Counted from the first letter of the stretch, positions 35,816-45,583 are shown. The stretch is DNA of 64,000 nt from Mesorhizobium waimense (GCF_003601975.1 NZ_QZWZ01000003.1:186001-250000), one strand, 5' to 3'. The notes: generated from the letters alone by a model not told the origin. Numbers and translations are program-made.

Positions 35816-36859
35816 ATGAAGTCCTACTCGATCGCCCTGATCCCCGGTGACGGCATCGGCCGCGATGTGACCGCCGCCGCTTGGACGGTGCTGGAAACAG
35901 TGGCCAAGCACTGCGGCTTTGTCCTGACGGGAACCGAATTGCCCTGGTCTTGTCGCTTCTTCAAGGAGACCGGTCGCATGATGCCGGAGCACGGCATCGA
36001 CACCTTGCGCGGCTTCGACGCCATCCTTCTCGGCGCCGTCGGCTGGCCGGCGGAGGTGCCGGATTCGGTCTCGCTCCACGGCCTGCTGCTGCCGATCCGC
36101 AAGGCGTTCGTGCAATATGCCAACATCCGGCCGCACCGTCTGCTGCCGGGCGTAAAGGGCCCGCTGCGGGCAGAGAGCTTCGACATCCTGTGCATCCGCG
36201 AGAACACCGAAGGCGAATATTCGGGCGCCGGCGGGCGCGTGCATCAAGGCACTCTGAACGAGGTCGCGGTGGAGACCTCGATCTTCACCCGTGCCGGCGT
36301 CGAGCGCATCCTGCGCTTCGGCTTCGAGCAGGCGCGGTCGCGGCGGCGCAAACTGGCCTCCGTCACCAAGTCCAACGCGCAGAAATATTCGATGGTGTTC
36401 TGGGACGAGATCACGCGAAAGCTGGCTGCGGATTATCCGGACGTCGATGTAACCAGCTATCATGTCGACGCGCTCGCCGCGCGCATGATCATGGCGCCGG
36501 AGAGCCTTGACGTGGTCGTTGCCTCCAACCTCTTCGGCGACATCCTGACCGATATCGGCGCGGCGATCCAGGGCGGGCTCGGCTACGCCGCCTCCGCCAA
36601 CATCAATCCCGACCGCTCGGCGCCTTCCATGTTCGAGCCGGTGCACGGCTCCGCGCCCGACATCGCCCATCTCGGCATCGCCAATCCGATCGCCACCATC
36701 TGGTCCGGCGCGATGATGCTCGATCATCTCGGCGAAAAGGCTGCGGCCGGACGCGTCATGAAGGCGGTAGAAGCGACGACCGCGCGAGGCATTGGAACAA
36801 CTCCCGGCAAGGACAACACGGAAGCCATTACGGCCGCCATCGTTGCGGCACTCACCTGA
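35816..36859 (+). CDS. tartrate/D-malate dehydrogenase family protein
   Basis: A 347-residue beta-decarboxylating dehydrogenase of the isopropylmalate/isocitrate family. Key marks are GDGIGRDV at the start, RENTEGEYSGAGG, the catalytic Lys in VTKSNAQKYS and the late ASNLFGDILTDIGAAI with metal-binding Asp residues. Sequence around LLLPIRKAFVQYANIRP and the length fit the TtuC/DmlA (tartrate, D-malate) branch. The reaction would be NAD-dependent oxidative decarboxylation of a 2-hydroxyacid; the true substrate in this island is not clear. Confidence 0.85.
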   Translation: MKSYSIALIPGDGIGRDVTAAAWTVLETVAKHCGFVLTGTELPWSCRFFKETGRMMPEHGIDTLRGFDAILLGAVGWPAEVPDSVSLHGLLLPIRKAFVQYANIRPHRLLPGVKGPLRAESFDILCIRENTEGEYSGAGGRVHQGTLNEVAVETSIFTRAGVERILRFGFEQARSRRRKLASVTKSNAQKYSMVFWDEITRKLAADYPDVDVTSYHVDALAARMIMAPESLDVVVASNLFGDILTDIGAAIQGGLGYAASANINPDRSAPSMFEPVHGSAPDIAHLGIANPIATIWSGAMMLDHLGEKAAAGRVMKAVEATTARGIGTTPGKDNTEAITAAIVAALT

Positions 36860-36876
36860 TTGCAAGGTCGTTTTCG

Positions 36877-38334
36877 ATGAAAAACCTGAAAGACAAAAGT
36901 CTCTTCCGCGAAGCCGGCCTGGTCGGCGGTAAATGGGTCGCTTCCGGTTCCGGCAAGACGGTCGATGTCGTCGATCCGGCGACCCAGGCAGCAATCGGCA
37001 CGGTGCCCGACATGGCCGGTCCGGAGACCCGCGCGGCTATAGAGGCCGCGGCTTCCGCCTATGGTGACTGGAAGAAGAAGACCAACGCCGAGCGCGCTGG
37101 CCTCCTGGAGGCCTGGCATGGCCTGATGCTTGCGCATCTGGACGATCTGGCGCTGATCCTGACGACGGAACAGGGCAAGCCGCTGGACGAGGCCAGGGGC
37201 GAGATCCGTTACGGCGCTTCCTTCGTCAAATGGTTCGCGGAGGAGGCACGCCGCATCAACGGCCATACCATCCCCTCGCCGACGTCGGACCGACGCATCA
37301 TCGTGCTGAAGGAGCCGGTCGGGGTGTGCGGCATCATCACGCCGTGGAATTTCCCCAACGCGATGATCACCCGCAAGGTCGCGCCGGCGCTGGCGGCCGG
37401 CTGTACTGTGGTCATCAAGCCGTCCGAGTTCACGCCCTACTCGGCGCTGGCGCTCGGCGTGCTTGCCGAACGGGCGGGCATCCCCGCCGGCGTCATCAAC
37501 ATCGTCACCGGCATGCCGGCCGAAATCGGCAACGAGATCATGGCGAACGAGACCGTTCGCAAGATCTCCTTCACCGGCTCGACGCGGGTCGGTTCGCTGC
37601 TGATGCGCGGCGCGGCCGATACCGTGAAACGGCTCAGCCTCGAACTCGGCGGCAACGCGCCCCTCATTGTCTTCGACGACGCCGATCTGGATCTCGCCGT
37701 CGAGGGCGCGCTTGTCTCGAAATTCCGCAATGGCGGCCAGACCTGCGTCTGCGCCAACCGTATCCTTGTCCAGACCTCTGTCTACGAAACCTTCGCCGCG
37801 AAGCTTTGCGCCCGCGTCAACGCCATGACGGTGGGACCCGGCACGCAGCCCGGCGTCACCATCGGGCCGATGATCAACATGGCGGCAGTCGAGAAGATCA
37901 ACCGCCATGTCGAGGACGCGCTCGCCAAAGGCGCGGCGATCATCACCGAGAAGACGGCGCTGCCGGAGGGTCCTCAGTATGTCGCGCCGCTAGTGCTGAC
38001 CGGCGCCACAAAGGACATGCAGCTCGCCGGCGAGGAAACGTTCGGCCCGGTCGCACCGCTTTTCCGGTTCGAGACGGAAGGGGAGGCGATCGCGCTGGCC
38101 AATGGCACACCCTACGGGCTTGCGTCCTACTTTTACACCGAAAACCTTAAACGCGCTTGGCGCGTCGGCGAGGCGCTGGAGTTCGGCATGGTGGGGCTCA
38201 ACACCGGCTCGGTCTCCATGGAAGTGGCCCCCTTCGGCGGTGTCAAGCAGTCCGGCCTCGGCCGCGAGGGAGCGCAGGCCGGCATCGAGGAATATCTCGA
38301 GATGAAAAGCTTCCACATGGGTGGGCTGGGCTAA
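36877..38334 (+). CDS. gabD: NAD(P)-dependent succinate-semialdehyde dehydrogenase (GabD-like)
   Basis: A 485-residue ALDH of the GabD group. Typical are TTEQGKPLDEARGEI, GIITPWNFPNAMITRK, general base Glu in LELGGNAPLIVFDDADLD and Cys in NGGQTCVCANRI; the second Cys two residues later belongs to the GabD redox pair. It converts succinate semialdehyde to succinate, the last step of GABA or polyamine degradation. Its presence with a PuuB-like oxidase and a class III aminotransferase suggests a four-carbon amine passes through this island. It ends the plus-strand run. Confidence 0.88.
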   Translation: MKNLKDKSLFREAGLVGGKWVASGSGKTVDVVDPATQAAIGTVPDMAGPETRAAIEAAASAYGDWKKKTNAERAGLLEAWHGLMLAHLDDLALILTTEQGKPLDEARGEIRYGASFVKWFAEEARRINGHTIPSPTSDRRIIVLKEPVGVCGIITPWNFPNAMITRKVAPALAAGCTVVIKPSEFTPYSALALGVLAERAGIPAGVINIVTGMPAEIGNEIMANETVRKISFTGSTRVGSLLMRGAADTVKRLSLELGGNAPLIVFDDADLDLAVEGALVSKFRNGGQTCVCANRILVQTSVYETFAAKLCARVNAMTVGPGTQPGVTIGPMINMAAVEKINRHVEDALAKGAAIITEKTALPEGPQYVAPLVLTGATKDMQLAGEETFGPVAPLFRFETEGEAIALANGTPYGLASYFYTENLKRAWRVGEALEFGMVGLNTGSVSMEVAPFGGVKQSGLGREGAQAGIEEYLEMKSFHMGGLG

Positions 38335-38354
38335 AGACCCTGCTGGATCGACGA

Positions 38355-39629
38355 TCATTGAATCCGGTCGAGCGCCTTGTAGTAGAGGCCGACCATCGGC
38401 AGGAACCAGGGCTTGCCGGAATAGCCGGGAATGGAAGGCCAATCGAGCCCCTTCATCGGATTGCGGTCCTCGCGGCCGAGCATGGCATCGGCCAGGATCA
38501 TGCCGAGATGGGTGGAAAGCTGTGCGCCGTGGCCGGAATAGCCCATCGCGTACCAGACACCGTCGTGGTAGCCGGCCCGAGGGAAGCGGTCCTTGGTCAT
38601 GTCGACCAGCCCACCCCAGCAATAGTCGATCTCGACCTTGGCGAGTTGCGGGAAGATCGCCGCGAGGCCCGCTTGCAATATCTGTCCGCTCCTGGCATCG
38701 GAGCGCTGGTCCGATGTCGCAGAGAAGCGTGCGCGGCCGCCAAAGATCAGGCGCCTGTCCGGCGAAAGCCGGAAGTAGTTGCCGATGTTCATTGAGGTTA
38801 CGCATGTCCGGTTGCCGGGCATGGTCGCGGCGATCTCAGTGTCGCTCAACGGCCGCGTGGCGATGATGAAGCTACCGACCGAAATGATCCTGCGGCGGAA
38901 GTAACTGAAATTCGGCGTGGTGTAGGCGCCGGTCGCCACCAGCACATTATCGGCACTGATCCGGCCTTGGGAGGTAGTCAGCTCATGCCTGCCACCGGCC
39001 TGCTTGCGGTCGGTCACAGCCACGTTCTCGTGGATCACCGCACCGTGGCGGGCGGCGGCCGTGGCCAAGCCTGCCACATAGCGGCCCATATGCATCATGG
39101 CGCTCTTCTTCGACAGCATCGCGCCATAGAAGGGCGAGCCAATCTCGGATCTGAGATCGGCCGCAGACAGCAGTGCCGTATCCGGATCCACTTCCGCATG
39201 AAGGGCTTCGAAGTTGCGGGCGATCGCTTCGAAATGCTGCGGCTTGGAGGCGAGCTTCAGCTTGCCGGCGCGGCGGAAATTGCAGTCGATGCCTTCCTCG
39301 GCGACCAGAGCTTCGATGGTGTCGACGGAGTCGTCCAGCGCCCGGTAGAGCGCGATCGCCCGTTCCTTGCCGAGCTCCGCCTTGGCCGAAAGGTAGCTGT
39401 GGGCGAGGCCGTTATTCAGGTGCCCGCCATTGCGACCGGATGCGCCCCAGCCCACCCGCTCCGCTTCCAGCACTGCCACCTTCGCGCCGGCCTTCGCCAG
39501 TTGCCGCGCCGCGGCGAGACCGGTGAAGCCGCCGCCGATGATGGCGGCATCGTAGTGCCCCTGGACCGGGCCTTGCGCCCCGCCGGTAAAGACAGGGGCG
39601 GTGTCGTGCCAGTAGGAGACCAGTTTCAT
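38355..39629 (-). CDS. FAD-dependent amine oxidoreductase (PuuB-like)
   Basis: A 424-residue DAO-fold flavoenzyme with AAIIGGGFTGLAAARQLAK near residue 30 and RVGWGASGRNGGHLNNGLA after it, the signature of gamma-glutamylputrescine oxidoreductase-like proteins. The C-terminal GYSGHGAQLSTHLG completes the FAD site. It probably oxidises a primary or secondary amine to an aldehyde or imine. The start at 39629 (MKLVSYWHDTAP) matches family N termini. It is 16 bases downstream of a HAD hydrolase gene on the same strand and convergent with gabD. Confidence 0.87.
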   Translation of the reverse strand: MKLVSYWHDTAPVFTGGAQGPVQGHYDAAIIGGGFTGLAAARQLAKAGAKVAVLEAERVGWGASGRNGGHLNNGLAHSYLSAKAELGKERAIALYRALDDSVDTIEALVAEEGIDCNFRRAGKLKLASKPQHFEAIARNFEALHAEVDPDTALLSAADLRSEIGSPFYGAMLSKKSAMMHMGRYVAGLATAAARHGAVIHENVAVTDRKQAGGRHELTTSQGRISADNVLVATGAYTTPNFSYFRRRIISVGSFIIATRPLSDTEIAATMPGNRTCVTSMNIGNYFRLSPDRRLIFGGRARFSATSDQRSDARSGQILQAGLAAIFPQLAKVEIDYCWGGLVDMTKDRFPRAGYHDGVWYAMGYSGHGAQLSTHLGMILADAMLGREDRNPMKGLDWPSIPGYSGKPWFLPMVGLYYKALDRIQ

Positions 39630-39645
39630 CGGCAATCCGCCTGTT

Positions 39646-40314
39646 TCAGAGACCGACCACGCCTGGAAGACCCGAAATGTCGGCGATCTCGACATAGCCG
39701 TAGTAGGGGTTGGCGGGTTCGTGGCCACGGTTGACCCAAACCTTGTTCTTGATGCCGAGGTCATGTGCCGACATCAGGTCGTAGCGGAACGAAGACGAGC
39801 AGTGAAGGATGTCCTGCGGTCCGCAGCCAAGCATGTCGAACATGTATTCGAAGGCTCTGAAGCGAGGCTTGTAGGCCTGCGCCTGCTCGGCCGTGTAGAC
39901 GGCATGGAACGGCGCGCCGAGCTTCTCGACATTGGACATGATCTGCGCGTTCATGGCGTTGGAGAGGATGACCAGCGGAATTTCCTTGGCGACCTTGGCA
40001 AGGCCGGCCGGCACGTCGGCGTGAGGCCCCCAGCTCGGGACACGCTCATAGACCATCCTGGCGTCGTCGGGGCTGAAGGCGACGCCGTTGCGCTTGCAGG
40101 CGCGCTCGAGCGCATTGTGGACGACGTCGGCATAGGGCTTCCAGTCGCCCATGATCTCGTCGAGCCGATACGCCGCGAAGTTCTTGATGAACTCCTGCAT
40201 GCGCGGCTCGTCGAGCCGGCTGCCATATAGGTCGCGCGCCGCTTCCGCCATCTGGAAAAAGGTCAACGTGCCGTAGCAGTCGAAGGTGATGTATTTGGGC
40301 CTGAAGGAAGCCAT
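39646..40314 (-). CDS. haloacid dehalogenase type II-like hydrolase
   Basis: A 222-residue HAD protein. The nucleophile motif is ITFDCYGTLTFF (first Asp, with Cys in place of the second Asp, as usual in L-2-haloacid dehalogenases), motif II is VILSNA, Lys is in AYKPRFRAFEYMFDMLG and motif III is HCSSSFRYDLMSAHDLG. Such proteins in amine catabolic clusters are annotated as dehalogenases, but the real substrate is uncertain. It is co-directional with the PuuB-like oxidase. A related HAD gene lies at 43100-43822. Confidence 0.83.
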   Translation of the reverse strand: MASFRPKYITFDCYGTLTFFQMAEAARDLYGSRLDEPRMQEFIKNFAAYRLDEIMGDWKPYADVVHNALERACKRNGVAFSPDDARMVYERVPSWGPHADVPAGLAKVAKEIPLVILSNAMNAQIMSNVEKLGAPFHAVYTAEQAQAYKPRFRAFEYMFDMLGCGPQDILHCSSSFRYDLMSAHDLGIKNKVWVNRGHEPANPYYGYVEIADISGLPGVVGL

Positions 40315-40633
40315 GTCCGTCGATCTCCGGTGGAAGCACATCCGCATTGGGATGTATTTCATCATATGCCGGTAGGCGGCGAGCCACCTGCCCGAAATGG
40401 GCCTTTCGAAAGCAGAAAGTTCCGTATCCGGCGTCCGGTTTGGCACGCTGTAGCATCTTGCTGGTCGATACCCGCGCCGCGCGCGCCGTGAAGCGCATCC
40501 GCCGGGGACAGCACCAGCAGAAGATGCGGCGCATCGCCCGCGCTACGGCGAAAGATACCGCCGCAATCGAAGTCTTCAGACGATCTGTGGCGCGGCGATG
40601 GTCGAGACTTGAGCGCAGACGGAAGGACGCCTC
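40315..40633. other. divergent intergenic region
   Basis: About 320 bases between the HAD gene (minus) and the GNAT gene (plus). It should hold promoters for both. Open frames crossing it have no good start. I saw no clear dyad. Confidence 0.45.
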
Positions 40634-41473
40634 ATGCAGCAGGAAGAGATCGAAATCCGGGACTTCGGACCGGACCATATCGAGGGCGCCGTGGCGCTTT
40701 CTCGTCAGGAGAATTGGCCGCATCGTGCGCAAGACTGGCAGATGGCTCTGCAGCTCTCGAGGGGCGCGGTCGCGATAAGCGACCAGGGTCGGCTCACCGG
40801 GACCATTCTGGTAACGCCCTACGGCGCGGATTGCGCCATGATCAACATGGTGATCGTCGATAGGAACGAGCGTGGCAAGGGGCTGGCGCGCCGGTTAATG
40901 GAAAAGGCTTTCGCCCTTGCCGAGGACCGTCCGCTGCGGCTCGTCGCGACGGCGGATGGCATGCCTCTCTATCAGAAACTGGGCTTTGTGCCCTCGGGCA
41001 CGATCCTGCAGCATCAGGGCAAGGTTGCGGCGCTTGGCGCGCCCGGCGGCGTGGAAGCAGCAGGCTCGGACGATGTTTTGGAAATCAAGGCGCTGGACCG
41101 CGATGCTTATGGCGCCGACCGTGAAGCTTTGATCAATGCGCTGGCGGAGCGCGGTGAGTTCGCGGTCATCCGCCGCGACGGCGCCATCGAGGGCTATGCC
41201 GCAATCCGCCCGTTCGGACGCGGCGAGGTGATCGGTCCGGTCATCGCGGGAAGCGCCGTTGACGCCAGGGCTCTTGTTAGTTTCTTCGCCGCAAACCGTC
41301 CCGGCGCCTTCCTGCGCGTGGACACTGACAGCAGGAGCGGCATTGCCGACTGGCTCACGGAAATCGGCCTCGCCCATGTCGGCGGCGGCGTGGCCATGGA
41401 CCGTCCGTCCAAGAAGGACGCGCAACAGGCCAGGCCAAAAGTTTACGCACTCGCCAACCAGGCGCTCGGTTAG
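40634..41473 (+). CDS. GNAT family N-acetyltransferase, paralog of 30614-31516
   Basis: A 279-residue GNAT protein with a strong GGAAGGA ribosome site. The acetyl-CoA loop is NERGKGLARRLMEKAF, followed by PLYQKLGFVPSGTILQHQG and a C-terminal domain with AAIRPFGRGEVIGPVIAG. It resembles the protein at 30614-31516 along its length (WPHRAQDWQ start, same C-terminal domain, and a shared ending with YALANQALG versus YALASQTLG). The aminotransferase gene follows 14 bases later, so acetylation may protect or activate its substrate or product. Confidence 0.85.
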   Translation: MQQEEIEIRDFGPDHIEGAVALSRQENWPHRAQDWQMALQLSRGAVAISDQGRLTGTILVTPYGADCAMINMVIVDRNERGKGLARRLMEKAFALAEDRPLRLVATADGMPLYQKLGFVPSGTILQHQGKVAALGAPGGVEAAGSDDVLEIKALDRDAYGADREALINALAERGEFAVIRRDGAIEGYAAIRPFGRGEVIGPVIAGSAVDARALVSFFAANRPGAFLRVDTDSRSGIADWLTEIGLAHVGGGVAMDRPSKKDAQQARPKVYALANQALG

Positions 41474-41487
41474 TCCGGAGGACAACA

Positions 41488-42861
41488 ATGCTCGCCAATT
41501 CCCTGATCGAACTCGACCGCGCCCATCTCATCCATCCGGTCTCGTCATATCGCGGCCATGAGGCGCTCGGCGTGCGCGTCTTGAAATCGGCGAAGGGCGC
41601 GACCGTGACTGATGCGTCCGGCAAGCAACTCGTTGACGGTTTTGCGGGGCTATGGTGCGTCAATGCCGGCTACGGCCACGACAGCATCGTCGAGGCGGCG
41701 GCCCGGCAGATGCGCGAGCTTCCCTACGCCACCGCCTATTTCGACCTCGGCTCGGAGCCGGCCATCCGCCTCGCCTCGGAACTGGCCGAGCGGGCGCCTG
41801 GAGACCTCAATCACGTCTATTTCACGCTTGGCGGGTCTGACGCGGTCGACAGCACGATCCGTTTCGTCCGCTACTACTGGAACGCCCGGGGCGAGCCACA
41901 ACGCGACCAGTTCATCTCCATCGAGCAGGGCTATCACGGGTCGTCAGTGGTCGGCGCAGGGCTGACCGCACTGCCCGCCTTTCATGCCGGCTTCGGAATT
42001 CCCCTCGAATGGCAGCATAAGATCCCCTCCCCCTATCCCTATCGCAACCCGGTGGGCGAAGACGGGAACGCGATCATTGCCGCGTCGCTCGCCGCGCTGA
42101 AGGCCAAGATCGAGGAGATCGGACCGGACCGGGTTGCCGCCTTCTATGCCGAGCCGATCCAGGGCTCGGGCGGTGTCATTGTCCCGCCGAAAGGTTGGAT
42201 CAAGGCGACGCGCGAACTCTGCCGGGAGTACGGCATCCTGTTCATCGCCGACGAAGTGATCACCGGATTCGGTCGCACGGGGCCATTGTTTGCCTGCACG
42301 GACGAGGACATCGTTCCCGATTTCATGACGACGGCCAAAGGGCTGACCTCGGGCTATGTTCCCATGGGCGCCGTGTTCATGGCCGATCATGTCTACGACG
42401 TCATCGCTGACGGCGCGGGCGCCTCGGCGGTCGGGCACGGCTACACCTATTCGGCCCATCCCGTCAGTGCCGCCGTCGCGCTCGAGGTGTTGAAGCTCTA
42501 CGAAGATGGCCTTCTGGAGAATGGCATCAAGGCCGGCGTTCGCCTGATGGCCGGGTTGGCAAGCCTCAGAGACCACCCGTTGGTGGGCGAGGTGCGCGGT
42601 CGCGGCATGCTAGCCGCACTCGAACTGGTGGTCGACAAGCAGAAGAAGACACCGCTTCCCGCGTCGGCCATGCCGGCGCGGCGGGTCTTCGACAGGGCGT
42701 GGGACAACGGCCTCATCATCCGCGCCTTTGCGCACGGGGTAATCGGCTATGCCCCCCCACTCTGCTGCACCGATAGCGACATCGATGCGATCGTCGAGCG
42801 CACACGCCGAACGCTTGACCAGACGCTGGACGATCCCGATGTCCGCCAGGCCCTGGCATGA
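41488..42861 (+). CDS. class III aminotransferase (omega-amino acid/diamine:pyruvate type)
   Basis: A 457-residue PLP enzyme of fold type I, class III. Visible are GLWCVNAGYGH, the PLP-stacking region SIEQGYHGSSVVG, FIADEVITGFGRTG with the cofactor Asp, and the Schiff-base Lys in MTTAKGLTSGYVPMGA. These features match beta-alanine/putrescine/taurine:pyruvate aminotransferases. The ribosome site GGAGG is ideal. Together with GabD and the two ALDHs it suggests conversion of an omega-amine to a semialdehyde. The exact amine is not known. Confidence 0.88.
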   Translation: MLANSLIELDRAHLIHPVSSYRGHEALGVRVLKSAKGATVTDASGKQLVDGFAGLWCVNAGYGHDSIVEAAARQMRELPYATAYFDLGSEPAIRLASELAERAPGDLNHVYFTLGGSDAVDSTIRFVRYYWNARGEPQRDQFISIEQGYHGSSVVGAGLTALPAFHAGFGIPLEWQHKIPSPYPYRNPVGEDGNAIIAASLAALKAKIEEIGPDRVAAFYAEPIQGSGGVIVPPKGWIKATRELCREYGILFIADEVITGFGRTGPLFACTDEDIVPDFMTTAKGLTSGYVPMGAVFMADHVYDVIADGAGASAVGHGYTYSAHPVSAAVALEVLKLYEDGLLENGIKAGVRLMAGLASLRDHPLVGEVRGRGMLAALELVVDKQKKTPLPASAMPARRVFDRAWDNGLIIRAFAHGVIGYAPPLCCTDSDIDAIVERTRRTLDQTLDDPDVRQALA

Positions 42862-43099
42862 AGGATGACGAATATGTCGTGTCTCGAAATATCGCTGGGG
42901 CAGATGATTTCGCAATTTTGTGCCGCAGCCCTGCGCCTTTTCGGCGAATCCAGCGCGGGGGAAGTGCCAGACTGCTTTTAAGACAAGGCCAGAAGGCTCA
43001 AATTTCCGGGCTTTTGAAAAGGCCGACGCCCCGGACAGCACGGAATTTTGTTCTGTTCAGCACCATGCAAATTCGGCCGCGCGCACAGGAGATCTAGAT

Positions 43100-43822
43100 T
43101 TGGCCAGGGGCTTTAGCGAATTCAAATACATGACCTTCGATGTCGTCGGCACGCTGATCGACTTCGAAGGCGGCATCACGGCCAGCCTGGCAGGGATCGC
43201 CGCCGACGCCGGTCTTGCCATCGACGGCGAAGCAGCGCTGGCCCTGTACCGGCAAGCCCGCTATATGCCCGACGCGGGCCTGTTTCCCGACGATCTCGTA
43301 CGTGTCTACATGGTCATCGCGCCGCAGCTCGGCCTGCCGGCCGAGGAAAAATATGGTGCCCGCCTGCGCGATTCCGCCAGCGCCTGGCAAGGTTTCCCCG
43401 ACAGCGCAGCGGCATTGGCTGACCTTGCAAGATCCCACAAGCTGATTGCCATGACCAATGCCCGGCGCTGGGCGCTCGACCATTTCGAGAAGCAACTCGG
43501 TTCGCCCTTCTTCGCCACCTTCACAGCCGACGACACCGGCACGGAAAAGCCGGACCCGGCCTTCTTCCAGGCAGTCTTCGATTTCGTGGCCTCCCGGGGC
43601 GACAGCAAGGACGACATCCTGCACGTCGCGCAAAGCCAGTATCACGACATCGGAATATCGCGGGCGCTCGGCCTGACCAATTGCTGGATCGAGCGCCGGC
43701 ATGCCCAGAAGGGCTATGGCGGCACGATCGAGCCCGAGCGCTTCACCGTGCCGGACTACCACTTCACCTCGATGGCCGCCTTTGCCGCGGCCGTGCGGGA
43801 AAGCCTGAAGGAACGAACCTGA
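43100..43822 (+). CDS. HAD-family hydrolase, type II dehalogenase-like
   Basis: A 240-residue HAD protein. Motif I is MTFDVVGTLIDF, in which the second acid is replaced by Val, motif II is LIAMTNARRW, Lys is in GTEKPDPAFFQAVFDF and motif III is VAQSQYHDIGISRALG. The start is TTG 43100 with AGGAG eight bases upstream; an in-frame extension of 60 codons upstream has no support. It lies before the ABC importer genes. It is distantly related to the HAD protein at 39646-40314, making a pair of such enzymes in one island. Confidence 0.8.
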   Translation: MARGFSEFKYMTFDVVGTLIDFEGGITASLAGIAADAGLAIDGEAALALYRQARYMPDAGLFPDDLVRVYMVIAPQLGLPAEEKYGARLRDSASAWQGFPDSAAALADLARSHKLIAMTNARRWALDHFEKQLGSPFFATFTADDTGTEKPDPAFFQAVFDFVASRGDSKDDILHVAQSQYHDIGISRALGLTNCWIERRHAQKGYGGTIEPERFTVPDYHFTSMAAFAAAVRESLKERT

Positions 43823-43886
43823 ACCCAAGCCCGGAAAGCCGCAGCAAGACGAGCATCCCGACCAAACCAACAGAAAGGGGAATGAC

Positions 43887-45497
43887 ATGACCGACAAGAT
43901 CACCAACTGGACCGGAGCAGACGATGCGATGGTCGAGAACGCGATTCGACGTGGCGCCAGCCGCCGCGAACTCCTCAAGATGCTGCTGGCCGGCGGCGCC
44001 GCGGTTGCCGCGGGCAGCATGGTGCTTGGTCGTGCCACTCAAGCCCTCGCCGCCACGCCGGTGTCCGGTGGAAATTTCAAGGCGGCCGGCTGGTCGTCCT
44101 CGACCGCCGACACGCTCGATCCGGCAAAGGCGTCGCTTTCCACCGACTATGTGCGCTGTTGCTCGCTCTACAATCGCCTGACGTTCCTCGACAAGGACGG
44201 CGTCACGCAGATGGAACTGGCCGAGAGCTTCGACAGCAAGGACGCCAAGACCTGGACCGTGAAGCTGCGCAAGGGCGTCACGTTCCACGACGGCAAGGAC
44301 CTCACTGCAGAAGACGTTATCTACTCGCTGAAGCGCCATCTCGACAAATCGGTCGGCTCCAAGGTCGCCAAGATCGCCGCGCAGATGACCGGCTTCAAGG
44401 CGGTCGACAAGTCGACAGTCGAAATCACCCTGGCCGATCCGAATGCAGACCTTCCGACCATCCTGGCGCTGCACCACTTCATGATCGTGGCGGACGGCAC
44501 CACCGACTTCTCCAAGGGCAACGGCACCGGCGCCTTCGTGCTGCAAACGTTCGATCCGGGCGTGCGTTCGGTGGTCACCAAGAACAAGAACTACTGGAAG
44601 TCGGGCAAGCCCTATCTCGACTCTTTCGAATTCATCGCCATCAGCGACGACAGCGCCCGCGTCAATGCGCTGCTGTCCGGCGACATCAATTTCGCCGCTG
44701 CCATCAATCCGCGGGCGATGAAGCTGATCGGAGGCCAGCAGGGCTTCGAACTGTCGAAGACGACCTCGGGCAACTACACGGACCTCAACATCCGGCTCGA
44801 CATGGATCCAGGCAGCAAGGCCGACTTCGTGGCCGGCATGAAATATCTCGTCAACCGCGAGCAGATCGTCAAATCGGCATTGCGCGGCCTCGGCGAAATC
44901 GGCAATGACCAGCCCGTCTCGCCAGCGAACATCTTCCACAATGCCGATCTCAAGCCTAAGGCTTTTGATCCGGACAAGGCGAAGTTCCATTTCCAGAAAG
45001 CGGGCCTGCTTGGTCAGTCCATCCCCGTGATTGCCTCCGACGCCGCGACCTCGTCGATCGACATGGCAGTGATCATCCAGGCGGCCGGCGCCGATATCGG
45101 CATGAAGCTTGACGTCCAGCGCGTCCCCTCCGACGGCTACTGGGACAATTACTGGCTCAAGGCGCCGGTCCACTTCGGCAACATCAATCCGCGCCCGACG
45201 CCTGACATCCTGTTTTCGCTCCTTTACGCTTCCAACGCGCCCTGGAACGAAAGCCAGTACAAGTCCGAGAAGTTCGACAAGTTGATGATCGAAGCGCGCG
45301 GCTCGCTCGACCAGGCCAAGCGCAAGGAAATCTACGGCCAGATGCAGACGATGATCTCCGAGGAGGCCGGCACCATCATCCCGGCCTATATTTCCAATGT
45401 GGATGCCCTCTCCAGCAAGGTGAAGGGTTTGGAAGCGAACCCGCTCGGTGGCATGATGGGCTACGCGATGGCGGAATACCTTTGGCTCGAAGCCTAA
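43887..45497 (+). CDS. ABC transporter substrate-binding protein, oligopeptide/opine type
   Basis: A 536-residue SBP_bac_5 (cluster C) binding protein. It begins with a Tat-like signal (SRRELLKMLLAGGAAVAAG); the cut is near ALAATP. The domain has the usual DTLDPAKAS and WTVKLRKGVTFHDGKDLTAEDV motifs. This family binds peptides, opines, nickel or similar solutes and hands them to DppBC-type permeases, which follow. It begins the importer operon; a strong stem-loop after the stop probably makes its mRNA more abundant than that of the permeases. Confidence 0.9.
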   Translation: MTDKITNWTGADDAMVENAIRRGASRRELLKMLLAGGAAVAAGSMVLGRATQALAATPVSGGNFKAAGWSSSTADTLDPAKASLSTDYVRCCSLYNRLTFLDKDGVTQMELAESFDSKDAKTWTVKLRKGVTFHDGKDLTAEDVIYSLKRHLDKSVGSKVAKIAAQMTGFKAVDKSTVEITLADPNADLPTILALHHFMIVADGTTDFSKGNGTGAFVLQTFDPGVRSVVTKNKNYWKSGKPYLDSFEFIAISDDSARVNALLSGDINFAAAINPRAMKLIGGQQGFELSKTTSGNYTDLNIRLDMDPGSKADFVAGMKYLVNREQIVKSALRGLGEIGNDQPVSPANIFHNADLKPKAFDPDKAKFHFQKAGLLGQSIPVIASDAATSSIDMAVIIQAAGADIGMKLDVQRVPSDGYWDNYWLKAPVHFGNINPRPTPDILFSLLYASNAPWNESQYKSEKFDKLMIEARGSLDQAKRKEIYGQMQTMISEEAGTIIPAYISNVDALSSKVKGLEANPLGGMMGYAMAEYLWLEA

Positions 45498-45506
45498 GGG
45501 GCGCCA

Positions 45507-45532
45507 GCCGGGGCCGGTCAACCGGCCCCGGC
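45507..45532 (+). promoter_or_regulatory. intercistronic stem-loop between binding protein and permease
   Basis: A perfect 11-bp GC stem (GCCGGGGCCGG / CCGGCCCCGGC) with loop TCAA, ten bases after the binding-protein stop. No T-run follows, so it is best read as a 3' stabiliser that lets the binding protein be made in excess, as seen in other ABC operons. Confidence 0.7.
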
Positions 45533-45583
45533 ACTGCATCGCGCAAGATTGTTCGGCCGAACGCAACCGCAGGGAGCGCTTCC

